A DNA stretch of 64,000 bases from Polydactylus sextarius (GCA_016801845.1 CM028922.1:6255501-6319500), one strand, 5' to 3'. Positions 1 to 13,330 are shown, counted from the stretch's first letter. Numbers and translations are program-made. The notes: generated by a model not told the origin, from the sequence alone.

Positions 1-3000
1 CTAATGTTCATGTTCTGACAGAGATGAGTTTGTGAAAGTCACTTGATTCTTACAGGATAATCCTGGTATTACGTTATACTTCTCTCACTGTCAGTCAAAC
101 CCCATAAATAGAACAACACACCCAATGATGTGTTTTTGTTTTTTTATCCCCAACCCTAATTTTTCTTTTCTAAAAAAAAAAAAAAAAACAATTAACAAGG
201 CTCTGAGCACTGAGAGAAGAGTACATTTATCATGGACTATTTTCAGCAGGGGATGAATACACATTTGGTGCTCTTTCTTGCAAGTGTTTATATTAGCAGG
301 ACAGTGCACGTAGAATCGACTCAAAATAAACTTCAGTGAACTGCGTTCATCATGATGAAAAAAAAAAACAACATAGAGTCCAACAATGTGACTCACTGAT
401 GTCTTTTTAATAGTTTCTGGACAACAATGGAGCTGTATGGCACAGGAGAAACACGCTATATCAGGACTTGGCTACACACAAGCAGTACTTTGTTAGGTTT
501 AGTCTTTTTTGTGTGTGTGTGTGGATTTCTTAAAAATAAGAAAAATGTAGAGGATTGCCAATCTTACTGTCTTATTGAGACAGTAGGATTATTGAGTTCA
601 CCGAGCAACTTTTGGCATGCACTGAAGTGTCTTTAAAACCTCTATTTTAATGCAGCTGAAATATCAATGATGGTTTCCTGTGTTACACAAAAATCAAAAG
701 TGATAAAATTTCTCATTTAAAGAGCACATTATGGGTTTAATTGGAAAACGCTTGTGGTTTAACGTGGTTATGGTCAGGCTAAGAGCCATTGTTGGGGTCA
801 GAAGCTGCCAATTCTGGTAAAGGAGGCAGGATTTGTAAGTAGACTGAGAAAGTGCTACTAGCTCAGGGGTAAAACCGGGGACAAGAAACTTAAACTGGTA
901 CATTATGGGAAAAGTATTTTCATGAACGGGCACTGACCCAGAAATTGAGAAGTATAATAATTTTGCCAATATGCATAGCCGTGTCTTTATCCGCACTTTT
1001 TTCAACAGAGAAATACAGCTGGAAAAAAAAGTCACACAAGCACAGTATCACAAACACGAGCCAAGTTCAGAGAGCAGTCGAAAAAAGCAGTGAAGGAGGC
1101 GAGGGCTGGTGAGGGCATGGATCGGGATGAGAGAGGAGGTAAGTGGCTGAGGCAGAGAGCTGTAGTGCTGAGGGAAATAGCAAAGTAAAGAGCGTCGATG
1201 GCAGTGAGAGAGCAGGATGACGGGGTTGCAGGAGAGCACAAGGGTTGCCAAGTGAGTGGGTCTGGCAGTGCATCAGTGCACTCAAATCCACTCTATCTGG
1301 AATGAAAGCATACTATAACTCTAACATCTCACAAGCCAGTACTCCTTATAGGCATGTGACGCCAGTGACCCCTTATCCTCATGGATATGAGCTCGTTGGC
1401 CAGACGTTTCATTTTCATGTGTTGTAGCATGGTGGGGAATATTTATAGGTTGTTATTAATATCTACTGCTTGAGGATCTGCCTCACATCTGCCTGACAAC
1501 TAACAAGAATTACTGCAACGACGTCCACACATAAAAAAAACAAAATCATCTAATTCAGTTCAGCATTAGAGCAGTGAGGCAAAAAACATCTTTGTGGTGA
1601 CCTTGAACTAAAATTGGCCGGCATGGTTCTTACAAGAGAGGTTTAAGTTGTCACAGATATGTGCAACTTAACCAAAAAAGCTCTTATAACCCAATAAAGC
1701 CACTCTGGAGACAAATCGACTCCGTGGCTTCCTGTACAGTATGTACGTATTATTTCAGATTGTTATGGAGAATTCCAGCCTGTTTCTACAGTAAAGAGGA
1801 AAATATTGTGGAACATTGCAGCTAATCTAGCATGACAGCTTGTCAGTTTCATGCTCCGAGACAGAACCCAGAAAAGCTGCAAATCATCCCTTGTTTTAAC
1901 CCCCCTTTCCTCTTCCACCTCCTCCACCTCCGTCTTCATCTCCTCAGACCCCTCCCTCCTTCTACTATTTTTTTTTTCAATCTCGTTTTGTCTTCGTACC
2001 AAAAACCTGGTGTTTATTTTGCAGCAATGTCAATCCTCACGGCCCCTATATCACTCACAAGAGGGAAAATCCTACACCGCAAAACTCCCTTTTGCCCCAG
2101 ACCTCTCCTATTTGCTCCCTTTCCTTCGTCTAATCTTTACTCTCTCGCTCTCTTTTTTTTTTTCTGAAGCACAGTAATTCACCTGCTGCTGAAAGAGGGG
2201 CTTGAGGAGGTACACGTTTTTTGGATTATTCCTGATGTGCTGTGAGAATACACTAATCTCTATTAGATTTGTCCTGAGAGAGTTCTTGTTCGACTGTGCG
2301 GTTTTAAGGCACGAGGTTCCTGTTAGGCCTACAGTATGGAAATCTAAGACAGGAAAATAATCTAAATACTTTACAGACAACCTCTTTTAACAGATTTAAC
2401 ATGTTATCAGGCTTTAAGATATTAACCCCGAACTAAAGGAAACCTACACTGTTTTATTCTCTGCGAACACTTGACAGGAGCGGCCTTTATTTAAACATGT
2501 AACACTGTGCAACACATCTCTTATTATGAATTTAATTGATTGAGTTATTAATAAAACTTGCTCTCTTCGTATCTGTTGCTGGTCTTAGTTGTTATGGAGA
2601 CGCAATCAGCTAACCAGAGGTAGGCTGATGAATAATTATTCTAATAACACAGACATGCATACTCACATAAAGAGGTGTATACACTTGCACACATCTTATC
2701 CACAAAGATCCCTACATACATGGACTCTGGTTACGGTGTCAGTATCCCATGGTGCCCCTGATTAGTGCAGCAATGCAACTTCCTGTGTGGCCTGCAGCTC
2801 ACGGATGGACAAGGATGAGTTTTTCTATATAGCGAGCCGAGGGAGCGGGAGAGGGAGGGTGCGTGGAGGCGAGGGGGGTCAGGGGAGGAGGTTGATAAAG
2901 AAATAGTTTGCGTGTGTGTGTATGTGTGTGTGTTTGTAAGCCCCTGAGGCCTGACATGGGTTTGAGAGGCACAGCGCGGGCTCTGTCCTGCGCCCCCTAC

Positions 3001-4547
3001 ATCGAAATACGCCCTCCTCCACACGCACACATGTGCATACACACACACACACACGTATATAGAGGGAAACCCACTCTGATTTCCTGCTATTACGCCCCAT
3101 TAAAGCAGCTGTCAGTCCAAAGCCAGATGAGAGGCTGACACAGATGAGGAAATATCTCCAGAGGTTTGAAACCTGCCCAGAGGATCTGGACTTGCACTGG
3201 TGTTTAGCCTAGTTTGAATCTGGCCTAAACCCAGATTACAGTTTATATTTACAGAAGTAACCATTGTGCAGGCCTCGGCCCCTGCAGCAAAGCTTCACTG
3301 TTTCTCCAAGATTTTTTAAATCATCTCTCATTTTCCAAAGCAACTTCCAAGGAAATCTAATCTAAACCTACAAATATTATTATGCAAATGAAGATTTTTG
3401 TTCACAGATTGTAACCATATTCAGAGGAAGATGCAACTCGTGTATTGCAGAGGTCTGATTATTTGACCTACAGAAAATCCAGACTGTCAAATCAAATTTA
3501 TGATTACTTCACTTATCATACCTATAGTTTGAGTCACTTCACATTGCAGACAGTGTGTAGCTGTTCCCCTTGACAGATTGGAAAAGGGTTTTGACATATG
3601 ACATTTGACATATAAGTCAAATGTGGTTTATACTATCGGAAAGTTTATATTATTTTCAAGAAAAGCAGCAAAGTACATGGCTACGAATAAAAGGTTTTGA
3701 AGTTTGAAGGTGAGAAAAGATATATAAACTGTACAAATATACAAAATATCTCCTTAATTTAAATGTAGCTTAACTACACCATGAGCAGGATCCGTTTATC
3801 TGATGTTACCTTTATTATCTGTTGCATTTAGATTTAAATGCAGCCTTATTAAGTGTCAGTATAACAGACTTAGCTACAGAGATGTTGGAGCATTTTAGCT
3901 GGATTGCAATCAAAGGAAACAGGTAGGTAAGTTGGGGTAAATTATCTTTAGCTAAGGATTGTTTTGGCTCAGTTGCTAGCTTCAGTTAGCCAGACAGCAG
4001 TCTACTACAGTCTGGTTTTGTTTTTCAGTCCCTGCAAATTGCACATATTTTTTATTTTGAAAATGATACATTTCTATGAATTAGTGTGTCTTATATACAG
4101 TAATTATTTAGAAATGCATGGTAAAGCTTCAAAGACATATACTAAATGGTCAACATGACTAATGTGAATACATTAAGGCTTCCGTATTGCTTTTTAATCA
4201 CAATTACTGTCTTTCATATAATTACAGTATATTCTTCCCTGATGAGAATATAATATGTGACCCGGTGACGACTACATCTGTACCAATCATTACCATGTTT
4301 TTTTTTTTTTTTTTTTTTTTGAGTTCCAAATGCTCTGACATATTGAAAATGTAATAATTGCTCTCAGTCCAGAGAGCGGTGTTGAGCAGTGGAGTGAGTG
4401 AATGATGAAGAGGCTTTTAAACGGAGATGGGGTCAGGTAAAAATATTATTATGATGTGGCAGAGCAAAAACAAGAATCTCCATTTTGTGAAGAAAAATGA
4501 GTAAAATGATTGACAGCTGCTGAACATGTATAAATACACAGAGATCT

Positions 4548-4588
<41 letters not shown>

Positions 4589-4975
4589 AGCTTTATGACC
4601 TGTATAAGGAGGCAATGTGTACAGTATATTCTTGCTAATAGGTGTATGTAAATGGCTCAAATTCATGTTTTCATATTTAAGTGAGTGTATCTGTGTTAAA
4701 GTGTGTAAATATCTGTGTAAGTGTGTTTGTGTGTGTGTGTGAGTTTTTTTTTAAAACTTTGGATAGGAGTCACATTCAGATCAGAAACATGCTGACCAGG
4801 CACACCGGGGCGATCTAATTGCTGGTCTGGAGGCCTGAGGGTCTGGGGTGGAGGACGACTAATTGCTGGTGATTATAAACCTCAGAGCAGTGGCTTGGTG
4901 TCAGGTTGCGATCAGACAAACACCAAAACTCACTCACAGCTAGAAACACACACGCTAGAAACACACACGCTTTCA

Positions 4976-4983
<8 letters not shown>

Positions 4984-5008
<25 letters not shown>

Positions 5009-5115
5009 ACAGGCATGTGTGTCGATATACAATACACACACCTTTGCTCCAGGCTACTGAACCGAATTTTACTATAGACTGTCGCTGGTGTGTGAACCCC
5101 ATTTAACCTCAGATA

Positions 5116-5148
<33 letters not shown>
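4984..5148. repeat. two (CA)n arrays separated by about 105 bp
   Basis: CA runs occupy 4984-5011 and 5117-5148, with unique sequence between them. A (GT)n run of similar length lies at 4550-4588. Confidence 0.95.
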
Positions 5149-5151
<3 letters not shown>

Positions 5152-6287
5152 TTGTTGCCCTACATGCACTTTCATTTCTTCTATTCATTTTTCAGATTCA
5201 CAAACTGAATCCATGTCTATGGTCAAAGGAGTAAAATAAATAATTAAATAAATCTATGGGAGAAGTCATCAGCCAACTAAGACCACACACAATATCATAT
5301 AAATATCATATAAAATAAAATAAGTGATGGTAATAATGGGAATTAGTCTCCCCACAACTGCCATAACTATAACACACACACATGCCAGTATTTCTCAATG
5401 AAAAACCAAAACACTCCTCCCTAAATGCGTGTGTGTACATGTGTGTATCACTCCCTCTGTTTGCTGATCTTTGCTGACCTCTCTCTCCCTCCAGCTTGCA
5501 TTGCTTACCACAGTGTAGACATGTAGACAATACAAAAACAATACAATAACGTATACATGTATAAATTTAGAATTAGATTGATGGGTTTTTTTCTCCTCCA
5601 GCTGCCTGCATCTCAACATGTTGTTGTGAATGTACTTGAAAATAATATAAAAATAGATTTAAACCAATTTTGTTATCATTGCTGTTAGATCCTCTAAACT
5701 CTAAGTCATATTGTTAAATATTATATTATTACAGTCTCTTAGTGCTAAACAATAGAATAGAATAGAATTAGAATAGAATAGCCTGTATCTGTGTTTGTTC
5801 CTTTTAACGTCGTGTTTCCCCACATGAACTGATTAAACTGAGACAGCCGCGCACTCAAACTGGCATTTCCGGCGATTTCCGTTTGTTTCACGCGTCCCTC
5901 TGGAGGTGATCAAACAGCTACCGCACGCTCCTTGGCACGTGCGTTCGCGCGCGTGCCACTGAGCAAGCGTGTGAATGTGATGACGAGTGTGAGTTTTGTT
6001 TAAAATAGCCACACTAAAGATTAGAAAAAAAAAAAAAAAAAAAAAACTATCATAGTGGCCAAATAAAAACAGGCTCAGATCCAGAACCGGAAATTAATCA
6101 GTAAAAAAATCTCAAGTAGCTTGATTTTAATACATCGCTTCTAATCTGATTTGAAGCGAGCAGATGAATAAAATTGGATGAAAATTTAATTTGGTCAAAG
6201 TCACCTTTGTCTAAAAATGACATAACCTCACAGAGCAATAAATAAATAAATAAAATACTATATTACACTTTAAATTTTAATGTTATT

Positions 6288-6353
<66 letters not shown>
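6288..6353. repeat. compound microsatellite (CT)n(GT)n
   Basis: A CT run passes directly into an uninterrupted GT run. It lies in the LHX6 intron about 260 bp 3' of coding exon 4 in gene orientation. Confidence 0.97.
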
Positions 6354-6489
6354 TAGTCATAACATAGCTACGGATCTTTCAGCTGTTCGCTGTAGGTAAA
6401 GACTTTTATTTTGTTACAGATTTTCAATTCTTGAAAAGGTCTTTCAAGAACACATGAGGCAGCCCGCATCCTTCTCAAAGGCCAAGGCT

Positions 6490-6540
<51 letters not shown>

Positions 6541-6558
6541 AGAGAGAGAGAGAGAGAC
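6490..6558. repeat. compound microsatellite (GT)n(GA)n
   Basis: A long GT run is followed by GA repeats, 57 bp from the end of LHX6 coding exon 4. This is the second compound repeat within 200 bp. Confidence 0.97.
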
Positions 6559-6614
6559 AGAGGTGGGGGGAGAGCCCTGTGTATTTTGAAAATACGGCCA
6601 AAAACTTACCCTAC

Positions 6615-6736
6615 CTGAAATAATCCATTTTACAGAAGATCTCTTTGTTTTTGATGTAGCAGCTGCTGTGCTGACGCAGCGACGTCCTGCACACCGAGCA
6701 CTCCAGACAGCGCACGTGCCAGATCAGGTTATTCAC
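6615..6736 (-). CDS. lhx6: LHX6 coding exon 4: remainder of LIM1
   Basis: The acceptor is TTTGCAG, followed by VNNLIWHVRCLECSVCRTSL, and the donor is TTTCAG|GTAGGG. The 122 nt leave phase 2, as expected for the DYF(S/R) junction of LHX6. The exon carries LIM1 ligands H118, C121, C124, C127, C146 and D149. Confidence 0.95.
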
Positions 6737-9675
6737 CTGCAAAGAAACAAAACGGCCAAGTCACACACACACACACACACACACACACTGATGAGAGATC
6801 GGTGCAAACTTCTTCTTTAACATACGTTCATTCACTCATGAGCTTATCGTGAATTTCCGAGTAGGGTCAATAAGGTTAATCTGATTTATGTTGACGTAAC
6901 AGTCTGATACTTCTAACTATTTTTATCTCAAAAATAGAAACAAAAATATTTTACAGCTACAGTCAATAACGAGTATACAGTCATTATACTGATAGTTTAT
7001 TTAATGTTAATATCTTTGCGTTTTTATCTTATAATAATTCCTGGTGTGTTTTCTGAAATTACTGTTTATCGGTAATATCTTGCTGCAGACGTTTTAATAT
7101 CATCTGTAAGATTATTATATTACTGTAGTTCACTTTTCTAATGCCTCATACTTACATTTAAATCTACATATTGTTGATAAACTGTATTCATGAGAAACGT
7201 CGATTCCCAACCAGAGCATATTTTCACTCAGGGTCATTTTCATTATATTTTAATTTAACAGCAATTATTTTTACTAATTGTAATAATGACGTAATAATCG
7301 TTAGGGGTTGAAATCAAGTGATCGATTTGTAAAAAAAAAAAAAAAAAAAAAAAAGTAGTTATGATTAGTTATGATGAAGTGAAATCAGATTTCTTTAGGT
7401 TATATTTACTGATAGAGAATCTATTTCCCTGTCGATTAAAATAAAAATTACATAGAATAAATAATTTATAGAATATAAGAGTGAATTAGAGCGCTGTTAA
7501 ATAAACAGGAAAGAGAGATAATGTAAACAAAATTAAATCACACTTGTGTGAAATTTTGTGAAATTCAAGAATAGTACCATTTTTAATATTCTTCTTTTTT
7601 TTCAGGTTAACAGGAATTGGTAGATTTTTATTTAGAACATTTAATTGTGTTGAATATTTAAAATTATGATATAAAAATGACAATTATTTCACTATTAATG
7701 CAACAAATAAATAAACAAATAGGTAAATGAATGCAGCACACAATAGCGTGTATTTATAATTTACATGTTACTTCAAATATTTTCGTAGTTTTTTAAGTTG
7801 CATAAAAAGATCGAAATTATTATAGTAGAGAATATAATACAGATAATATCCTAGTAGGATTAAACTTGGACCTAACAGTAAAAAATAGTATTTTTAATTC
7901 TGTTTTTACTTTTAAAATATATAGACTAAATATTTATTTTGCGTGAAATAAAATATTAGAATTCCTCGTCTCAACTACTTGTCCGTTCTCTCTCAGACTG
8001 AGAGCAGAGTGGAGTCAGATAATGGTCTGATGATCTTCACACTTCCTGACAAACACACCTAATTGCGCGCGAGCAAGGTCGGAGGCACGCGAGCGCACGC
8101 GACAAGACGATAGTAACAGTGAAGCTGTAAAACAGAAGAAAAAAGAAGAGAAAAACCCAAACATCCCTGTTGTGTCTACGCTCTCACTGAGCCCGCGTGT
8201 CGCTTTGATTGTGTTTCCTAAAACGTCACAGTGAAGATAACAACAGTTAAATTTAGAAACAAGAAGCCAGATTGTTTTATGTTTCACGAGTCCTTGTTTT
8301 TGATGTTGGATCAGTGAAAAAATAATTATTATAAAATGACATAAATGAACGATGATCTATACATTTAGCCTTTTTTCTTGTGAAGCAGCGTTTTGTTTGT
8401 TGATGACGAATTTATTTATTTTTCAGGTTTGTATTTTTACTTGTGCCAGATGTTTCTTTATCCTCGTGGTCTAACGGTATGTAAGGGTTAGGCCTGTTCA
8501 AACCAGATCAGGAGCGGGTCGACATGGCACCCTCCATCCTTCCTCTTGTTTATTTTATTAAATTTACTAAATAAAAATGGTAAAGTAAACAAATAAACAA
8601 GACGATCCCGCAGTGGGAAAAAAAATCTAACCACAAACGGGCGGTTTCGGTTTCGGTCGGCCTCTCACCTTCAGCAAGTATCTGTCCAGGATCTCCAGAC
8701 CGCAGCTGGCGCACATGTTCTTCCCGGTGGACGGCACCGAGCTGGTGGTGGAGGTCGGCGAGCACACGGACGGTGTGGACGGAGTGCTCGGGGACGAGCG
8801 AGTGTCCTCCCGCTCCATGTTGGACCGCTGAGATTCTCCGTCCGAATGAGACTGCAAAGAGGACATCAGAGCTCAGTAACACATAGATAACACACTTGAG
8901 CTTAATCCACAAAGAGCACTATTGTGCAGATATCGCCATTTTTTTTTTCATAAACGGTGCGCGTAAAAAAAGAAAAAAAATCACACATTTTGAATTATAA
9001 TTGTGTCAATCGTTGGTTGCACATGAGACAAATTGGATTGTAAAAAGCGCAATAACGCGCACACGTAAAACAAAATAAAATAACAATAAAGCATCTCACC
9101 ATTGGCGTGTGTTTCGAGTCCACACTGCAGCGCGAAGCTCCCGGTGTGCTCTGATGCTCCGTAGAGATCACCTACAAGACAACGTTCAGTAAACGGCAAG
9201 TCTTCATCACTTCTCCCGTGTCATCCTCCTCTGAGAAAACGCTCACGGAGACATTTGTAGACGAGCTCTCCAAGTCTGCTCCTATATAAACTAGTCCTGA
9301 CAATAAACCCCGCTTAAAACTGTTAAATGGGGGCCCCCGCAACAAAAGGCACATTTTAATGAAGCTATTTCAATTTGGATTGATTTTCTCTCTCTCTCTA
9401 TCTCGCTGCCCTTAACCCATGCCTCTCAGAATAATAGTATTTTCTTCGCAATCCAGGACACGGGGAGTGGGGAGGAAGAGAGGGGGAGGGGGTGAGAGAA
9501 AAAACTACCTGTAATTACAAATAGCTTGAAACGCAGTGGATAAGAGGGACCCGGAGTGTCAATTTCAACTGTCAATCAGAAAAAGGCAACGGGTCACCCA
9601 AAGAATTGCAAATTTGATTTTTAATGGCTGTAATTAAAATCTAATTCTCCTCAGGGCGAATTGGCTGCGCTCGAA

Positions 9676-9721
<46 letters not shown>

Positions 9722-10216
9722 GCTCGCGAACCGCAAATCACGCTATTCATAACAGAGAGGCGCGTGCCTCTTCACAGCGGCTGGCGCGTGCAGCTGATCT
9801 CAGTACAACAAGCGTTGATTCTTGTGACATCACAGGGGAGACAAAAACAAAAACAAAAAAAAAAAGTCACACGATGCAGAGCGGTGCAAAATAAACTGCA
9901 ACGGCGGGAACAACTCGAGGAAGAAAAAAAAAGAAGGTAAATCTGAATCATTTCACTCTCATTGCATCGTTACACCATAAGTCACCACAGTGCGCGTCAC
10001 ACACACAAATACAAATCCATCCTAACTGAACAGTAAAGGCCCCAAACAGTGGCGTAAACACTGTTAGGTCTCCAAATTTGAGCCTTTTTACGCACAAGGT
10101 CGCAGCGTTAAAGCGTCTGTTTTCCAAAGTGTTACTACCTGCTTCGTGGGAATTCCGTCGGATAAAATCTTATTTCCCTCTGAGAGAGGGGACAAAACTT
10201 CATTTTTCCAGTACAT
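6615..10216 (-). CDS. lhx6: LHX6 (LIM homeobox 6), 5' part: four coding exons, continues beyond left edge
   Basis: LIM-homeodomain transcription factor of the nucleus. In mammals it directs specification and migration of medial ganglionic eminence interneurons and takes part in craniofacial patterning (family knowledge). Coding exons on the minus strand are 10216-10139, 9171-9100, 8851-8669 and 6736-6615, giving 455 nt or 151 codons plus two bases. The protein opens MYWK, as in the long LHX6 isoform. A 24-residue exon with the same length and C-terminal Met as mammalian exon 2 follows, then a Ser/Thr/Pro-rich segment ending GKNMCASCGLEILDRYLLK. LIM1 zinc ligands are visible at C97, C100, H118, C121, C124, C127, C146 and D149. 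The phrases CGLEILDRYLLK and VNNLIWHVRCLECSVC fit LHX6 better than its paralogue LHX8. LIM2 and the homeodomain are not in the window, so the intron after 6615 exceeds 6.6 kb. The start was chosen by the MYWK match and reading phase. Confidence 0.93.
8669..8851 (-). CDS. lhx6: LHX6 coding exon 3: Ser/Pro-rich segment and start of LIM1
   Basis: This exon has 61 codons, phase 0-0. The acceptor is CTCTTTGCAG and the donor is AAG|GTGAGA. It encodes residues 51-111, with a low-complexity PSTPSTPSVCSPTSTTSSVP run followed by the first LIM1 zinc pair, C97 and C100. An in-frame Met lies upstream of the acceptor but is intronic. Confidence 0.95.
9100..9171 (-). CDS. lhx6: LHX6 coding exon 2
   Basis: This 24-codon, phase 0-0 exon starts after a TAG acceptor with Val-Ile-Ser and ends Thr-Pro-Met before GTGAGATG. 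Mammalian LHX6 has an exon of exactly 24 codons here, also starting with Val and ending with Met. That makes the assignment firm even though the internal sequence is divergent. Confidence 0.88.
9500..9660. promoter_or_regulatory. candidate intron-1 enhancer of LHX6 with PBX-MEIS and homeodomain cores
   Basis: This non-repetitive block in LHX6 intron 1 contains CTGTCAATCA at 9569-9578. On the minus strand that reads TGATTGACAG, the PBX-MEIS/PREP composite consensus. Two TAATTA-type cores lie nearby (GTAATTAC near 9512 and GTAATTAA near 9631). The motifs are seen directly; enhancer function and conservation are inference. Confidence 0.35.
9675..9719. repeat. (GA)n microsatellite
   Basis: An almost pure GA run in LHX6 intron 1, next to the candidate regulatory block. 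It may reflect a GA-rich 5' regulatory region or be neutral. Confidence 0.95.
10139..10216 (-). CDS. lhx6: LHX6 coding exon 1
   Basis: This exon encodes residues 1-26 (MYWKNEVLSPLSEGNKILSD, then GIPTKQ). It ends in CAG before the donor GTAGTAAC and leaves phase 0. The MYWK opening is characteristic of the long LHX6 isoform. Where the 5' untranslated region begins was not determined; CT-rich runs lie upstream around 10390-10405 and 10555-10590. Confidence 0.88.
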
Positions 10217-12425
10217 GAAAACCCCCCGGAGTCTCACAGCGTACAGTGTCTCCAAACACGGTGCGTGGATTCAGGGGAAGAGTCGGCGATGGGCGTCAAA
10301 ACTTGTACCATCCGTACCATGCATGGATTCTGGGTGTAACTGTCGCACAGTTTCTGTTTTAACGCATAAAAAAGTGCGTTTCGTTTTCTTTCTCTCTCTC
10401 TCTCTTGGAAACACTGCAGTGCACTGCTACTCACACACCACTACAAATGCTTTTGAAGCTATGCAGAGACGAGGAGTTGCTTGCTTGCTTGCTGCTCTTC
10501 AGGGAGCCTTATTTAGCACAGAAAGATTTCTTCCTTTCTCCCGGTTTCCCCCCCTTCTCTCTCTCTCACTCACTCACTCCCTCTCTCTCCACTTTTGGGA
10601 AGGAGTCTGACTACAGGAAGTGAATCAAATTGAGGGGTTGGCAGCTTTTTTACTCCCGAGGCTTCATAGGTGCAGGGGATGACTGCAGAAGGGCTGCAAA
10701 AAAGATGACGGAGTGCGCAACCAGAAAGAGAAGCAAGGGTGTCTCCGCAGAGCCGTAGTGAGTGAAAGTTGGTGTGTGTGTGTCTCTCTCTCTGCCTTAT
10801 AGTTAAAGATCGGGGGGAGGAGGAGGAGGAGGAGGGGAGGAGGAAAGATTTCATATGCGTGAGAAGGGTGGACACAGTTTGAAACAGTTATGACAGAAAC
10901 TTAGTGAAACTCTACTGGTGTATGTTTGATATCTCAGACATTTTTAGCGGCTGCCAGAGAGAAGAAAAAAAAGATATACCTAATTATAGTCAGTTATATA
11001 ATTGCCATATATTTGCTACTGGAAATATACAACTGGTTACTGACTGTATAGGCAGCAACGCAATAATTAACGTACATACACTGACGCATATATATACACT
11101 AACTCCATACAGAGTTGAAAGAAAAAATAAATACATAAAATTAAAGACGATTTAAAATACTAAATGTGGGGAAAAAAAAGATTATAGCCTATTTGATTTC
11201 AAAATACACAATTAAGAAGTCCAATTATTTTATTTTATTTATTTGTATTTGCATAATTTTACTTTACTTTATAAAAAGATTTGTTTTCGTTAAAAATACT
11301 AATTTGAACAAACTTAATGCGTCTTTCAGGTTATAAAAGACAAAATAACAACCAAACATTTGTGATTTACTTATTTTTGGAGGAAATAACGCATGAGGCG
11401 TCTTTTATTTTGGAAAAAAAAGGAAAAAAGAATGTTTTAAGCTGTATAAACATATCAAAATAAAAGAAAATAAAAGAGATCTGATGAGTGTGTGTATATA
11501 AACAGCAGAGGAGCTGGTGCAGATGAAATAAAACGCTCGCTGTGACCGGAGTCATTTAACGAAGAGGAAGCCTGATAATTACAGGATGTGTTTGAGGCCA
11601 CACACCGGTTTGGATCGAAGTGTCAATCATTATTTTGTAAGCAAAAGATCCGCATCATCATCATCATCATCATCTGTAAGGCTGCAGAAAATGTCCTGAG
11701 AAAAATAAATCCAGACCTAAAAAAAAAAAAAAAAACAGAAAAACAAAATCACAATAAAGCGATTCATTATTATAAAGGAAAAAAGTAAATGTAAAATATA
11801 TATTTGAACGAATGTGTATTTTATTGAAAACACATAAACACACATATGGAAAAGAAATCGTTCAGATGATCGAGTGAGCAGAAGAAATGTCCTGCAACAG
11901 GGTGATTTTTTTTTTTTTTTTTTTTTCCTTACAGCAACATTTAAGTTTGAACAAAAAAAAAAAAAAAACGACTGGGTAATGTCAAGAGGTAGGATTTGAT
12001 TTCTTCAGTGCGAACGAACGAAATTATCTTTTACATTTCTACTGATCTCCATCCCTGCTGCAGCTTTCATCTAAAGTCTGATGTGTGAGTTCAATATCCT
12101 GGATCAATTCTTAAATTAAACAGTGATGAATTCAGATCATAACTACGTCAAATTATCATTGTATTATTATCATTAAACATTGTGAATGGTTTTGCTTCAC
12201 CTGCAGGGAAACACATTGTTTATGACAACATATACAAAAAAAAAAAAAAAGACCTGACAGGCCTACAAATATTCAGATTATTTACAACAGCCATTTTTAG
12301 GGGGCAGAAGAAAAAAATACTTAATATCCATTAATTTAAAAAAAAAAACCCTGAATGTTCAGTTATTAGAGGAAAAAAAAATGTTAAATTGTGTTAATTC
12401 TATGTCTCTTCTAAAAACTCTGGGC

Positions 12426-12458
12426 TCATTAATGAAAAGATTCGTCTGTCATTAATGA
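12426..12458. promoter_or_regulatory. pair of palindromic TCATTAATGA sites
   Basis: The perfect 10-bp palindrome TCATTAATGA occurs at 12426-12435 and again at 12449-12458, a start-to-start distance of 23 bp. ATTA/TAAT half-sites arranged this way are typical of homeodomain dimer sites. They lie about 2.2 kb upstream of the LHX6 start codon. Regulatory function is inferred. Confidence 0.35.
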
Positions 12459-13330
12459 GATGTAGCTGGTTTATAAATTCTCTCACAAAGTAATAATATA
12501 ATATCAACAGGAGTGTGTGGACTGACGGGATTTAAATGTGATAAATCATTTATAAAATGTCATAAAACAGCATGTTGTGGGTGATGTATTTAATTACTTT
12601 TTAATTGAAAAATAAAATAACAGAGCGTAGTAAGAGAAATACTACATTCTACACCCCACATACACACATATATTTGTATATATATATATCAGTAAAAAGA
12701 ATTTGACCGCAGTCATATAAAAATTGGATTCAAGGAAAAACTAAACAAAAACAAAAACAAAAAAAACTGTTAGGAAAAGAGCAAAGAACTTCACACAAAA
12801 TACTGAAACTCACTCTTATTGTCACTGAGTGACTTGTGGCTTATTATTTCAACTCCATTAATACAAACCTGTTATAAATCTTAGAATTTAATCTTCTTCA
12901 TTCACTGTTTGAATAAAGACAAAAAACCACTGAAAACTAAGGCCTCCAATTTTTTTTTTTTTTTTTTACCCCCGTCTTCATTTAAATAACACAATCCGAA
13001 AGTAAGAACACAATAAAAGGGGAAATCTGGATTTCAACTCGGTAATAATAATAATAATAATAACATTTCTCTTTCCTGTGGCAACTGTGCGTCACATGAC
13101 TCACAGCTGTGCGATTCACCCGTGTTGAGTCTCTGCAAAATTGAGAAAGCAGACTGATGAGGGATCCAGCTAGCACAGCAGTCAGGTACGGGGCAGTTTT
13201 TTTTTTTCCCGACAATAACTAACGATACTGTGACACAAAATAACTAAAAAAAAAAACCTTTTTGGTACTTGTCCATGATTGCTGCCATTGCTCCAGGTTC
13301 TGAAAGTATTTGAAACAACTTAGAAAATCT

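Larger units (their letters stand above)
1..6614 (-). other. LHX6 intron (5' portion within window), no coding exon seen
   Basis: I searched this stretch on the minus strand for the second LIM domain and the homeodomain and found neither. It holds AT-rich intronic sequence, a T23 run at 4298-4320, and dense dinucleotide repeats at 4550-4588, 4984-5011, 5117-5148, 6288-6353 and 6490-6558. Short open frames here are repeat-driven. Confidence 0.7.

Noticed and set aside
1..6600. Search for LHX6 LIM2 and homeodomain exons
   Set aside because: No minus-strand segment encodes the expected CARCGRQIYASDWV or homeodomain helix 3 motifs, so these exons must lie outside the window.
8463..8515. tRNA-like sequence with A-box (TGGTCTAACGG) and B-box (GTTCAAACC) resemblance
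   Set aside because: The boxes are too close together, the ends do not pair as an acceptor stem, and no cloverleaf can be drawn. At most a tRNA-derived repeat fragment.
10146..10610. 154-codon open frame on the plus strand
   Set aside because: It lies antisense to LHX6 coding exon 1 and its upstream CT-rich sequence. Composition is driven by repeats and no family is recognisable.
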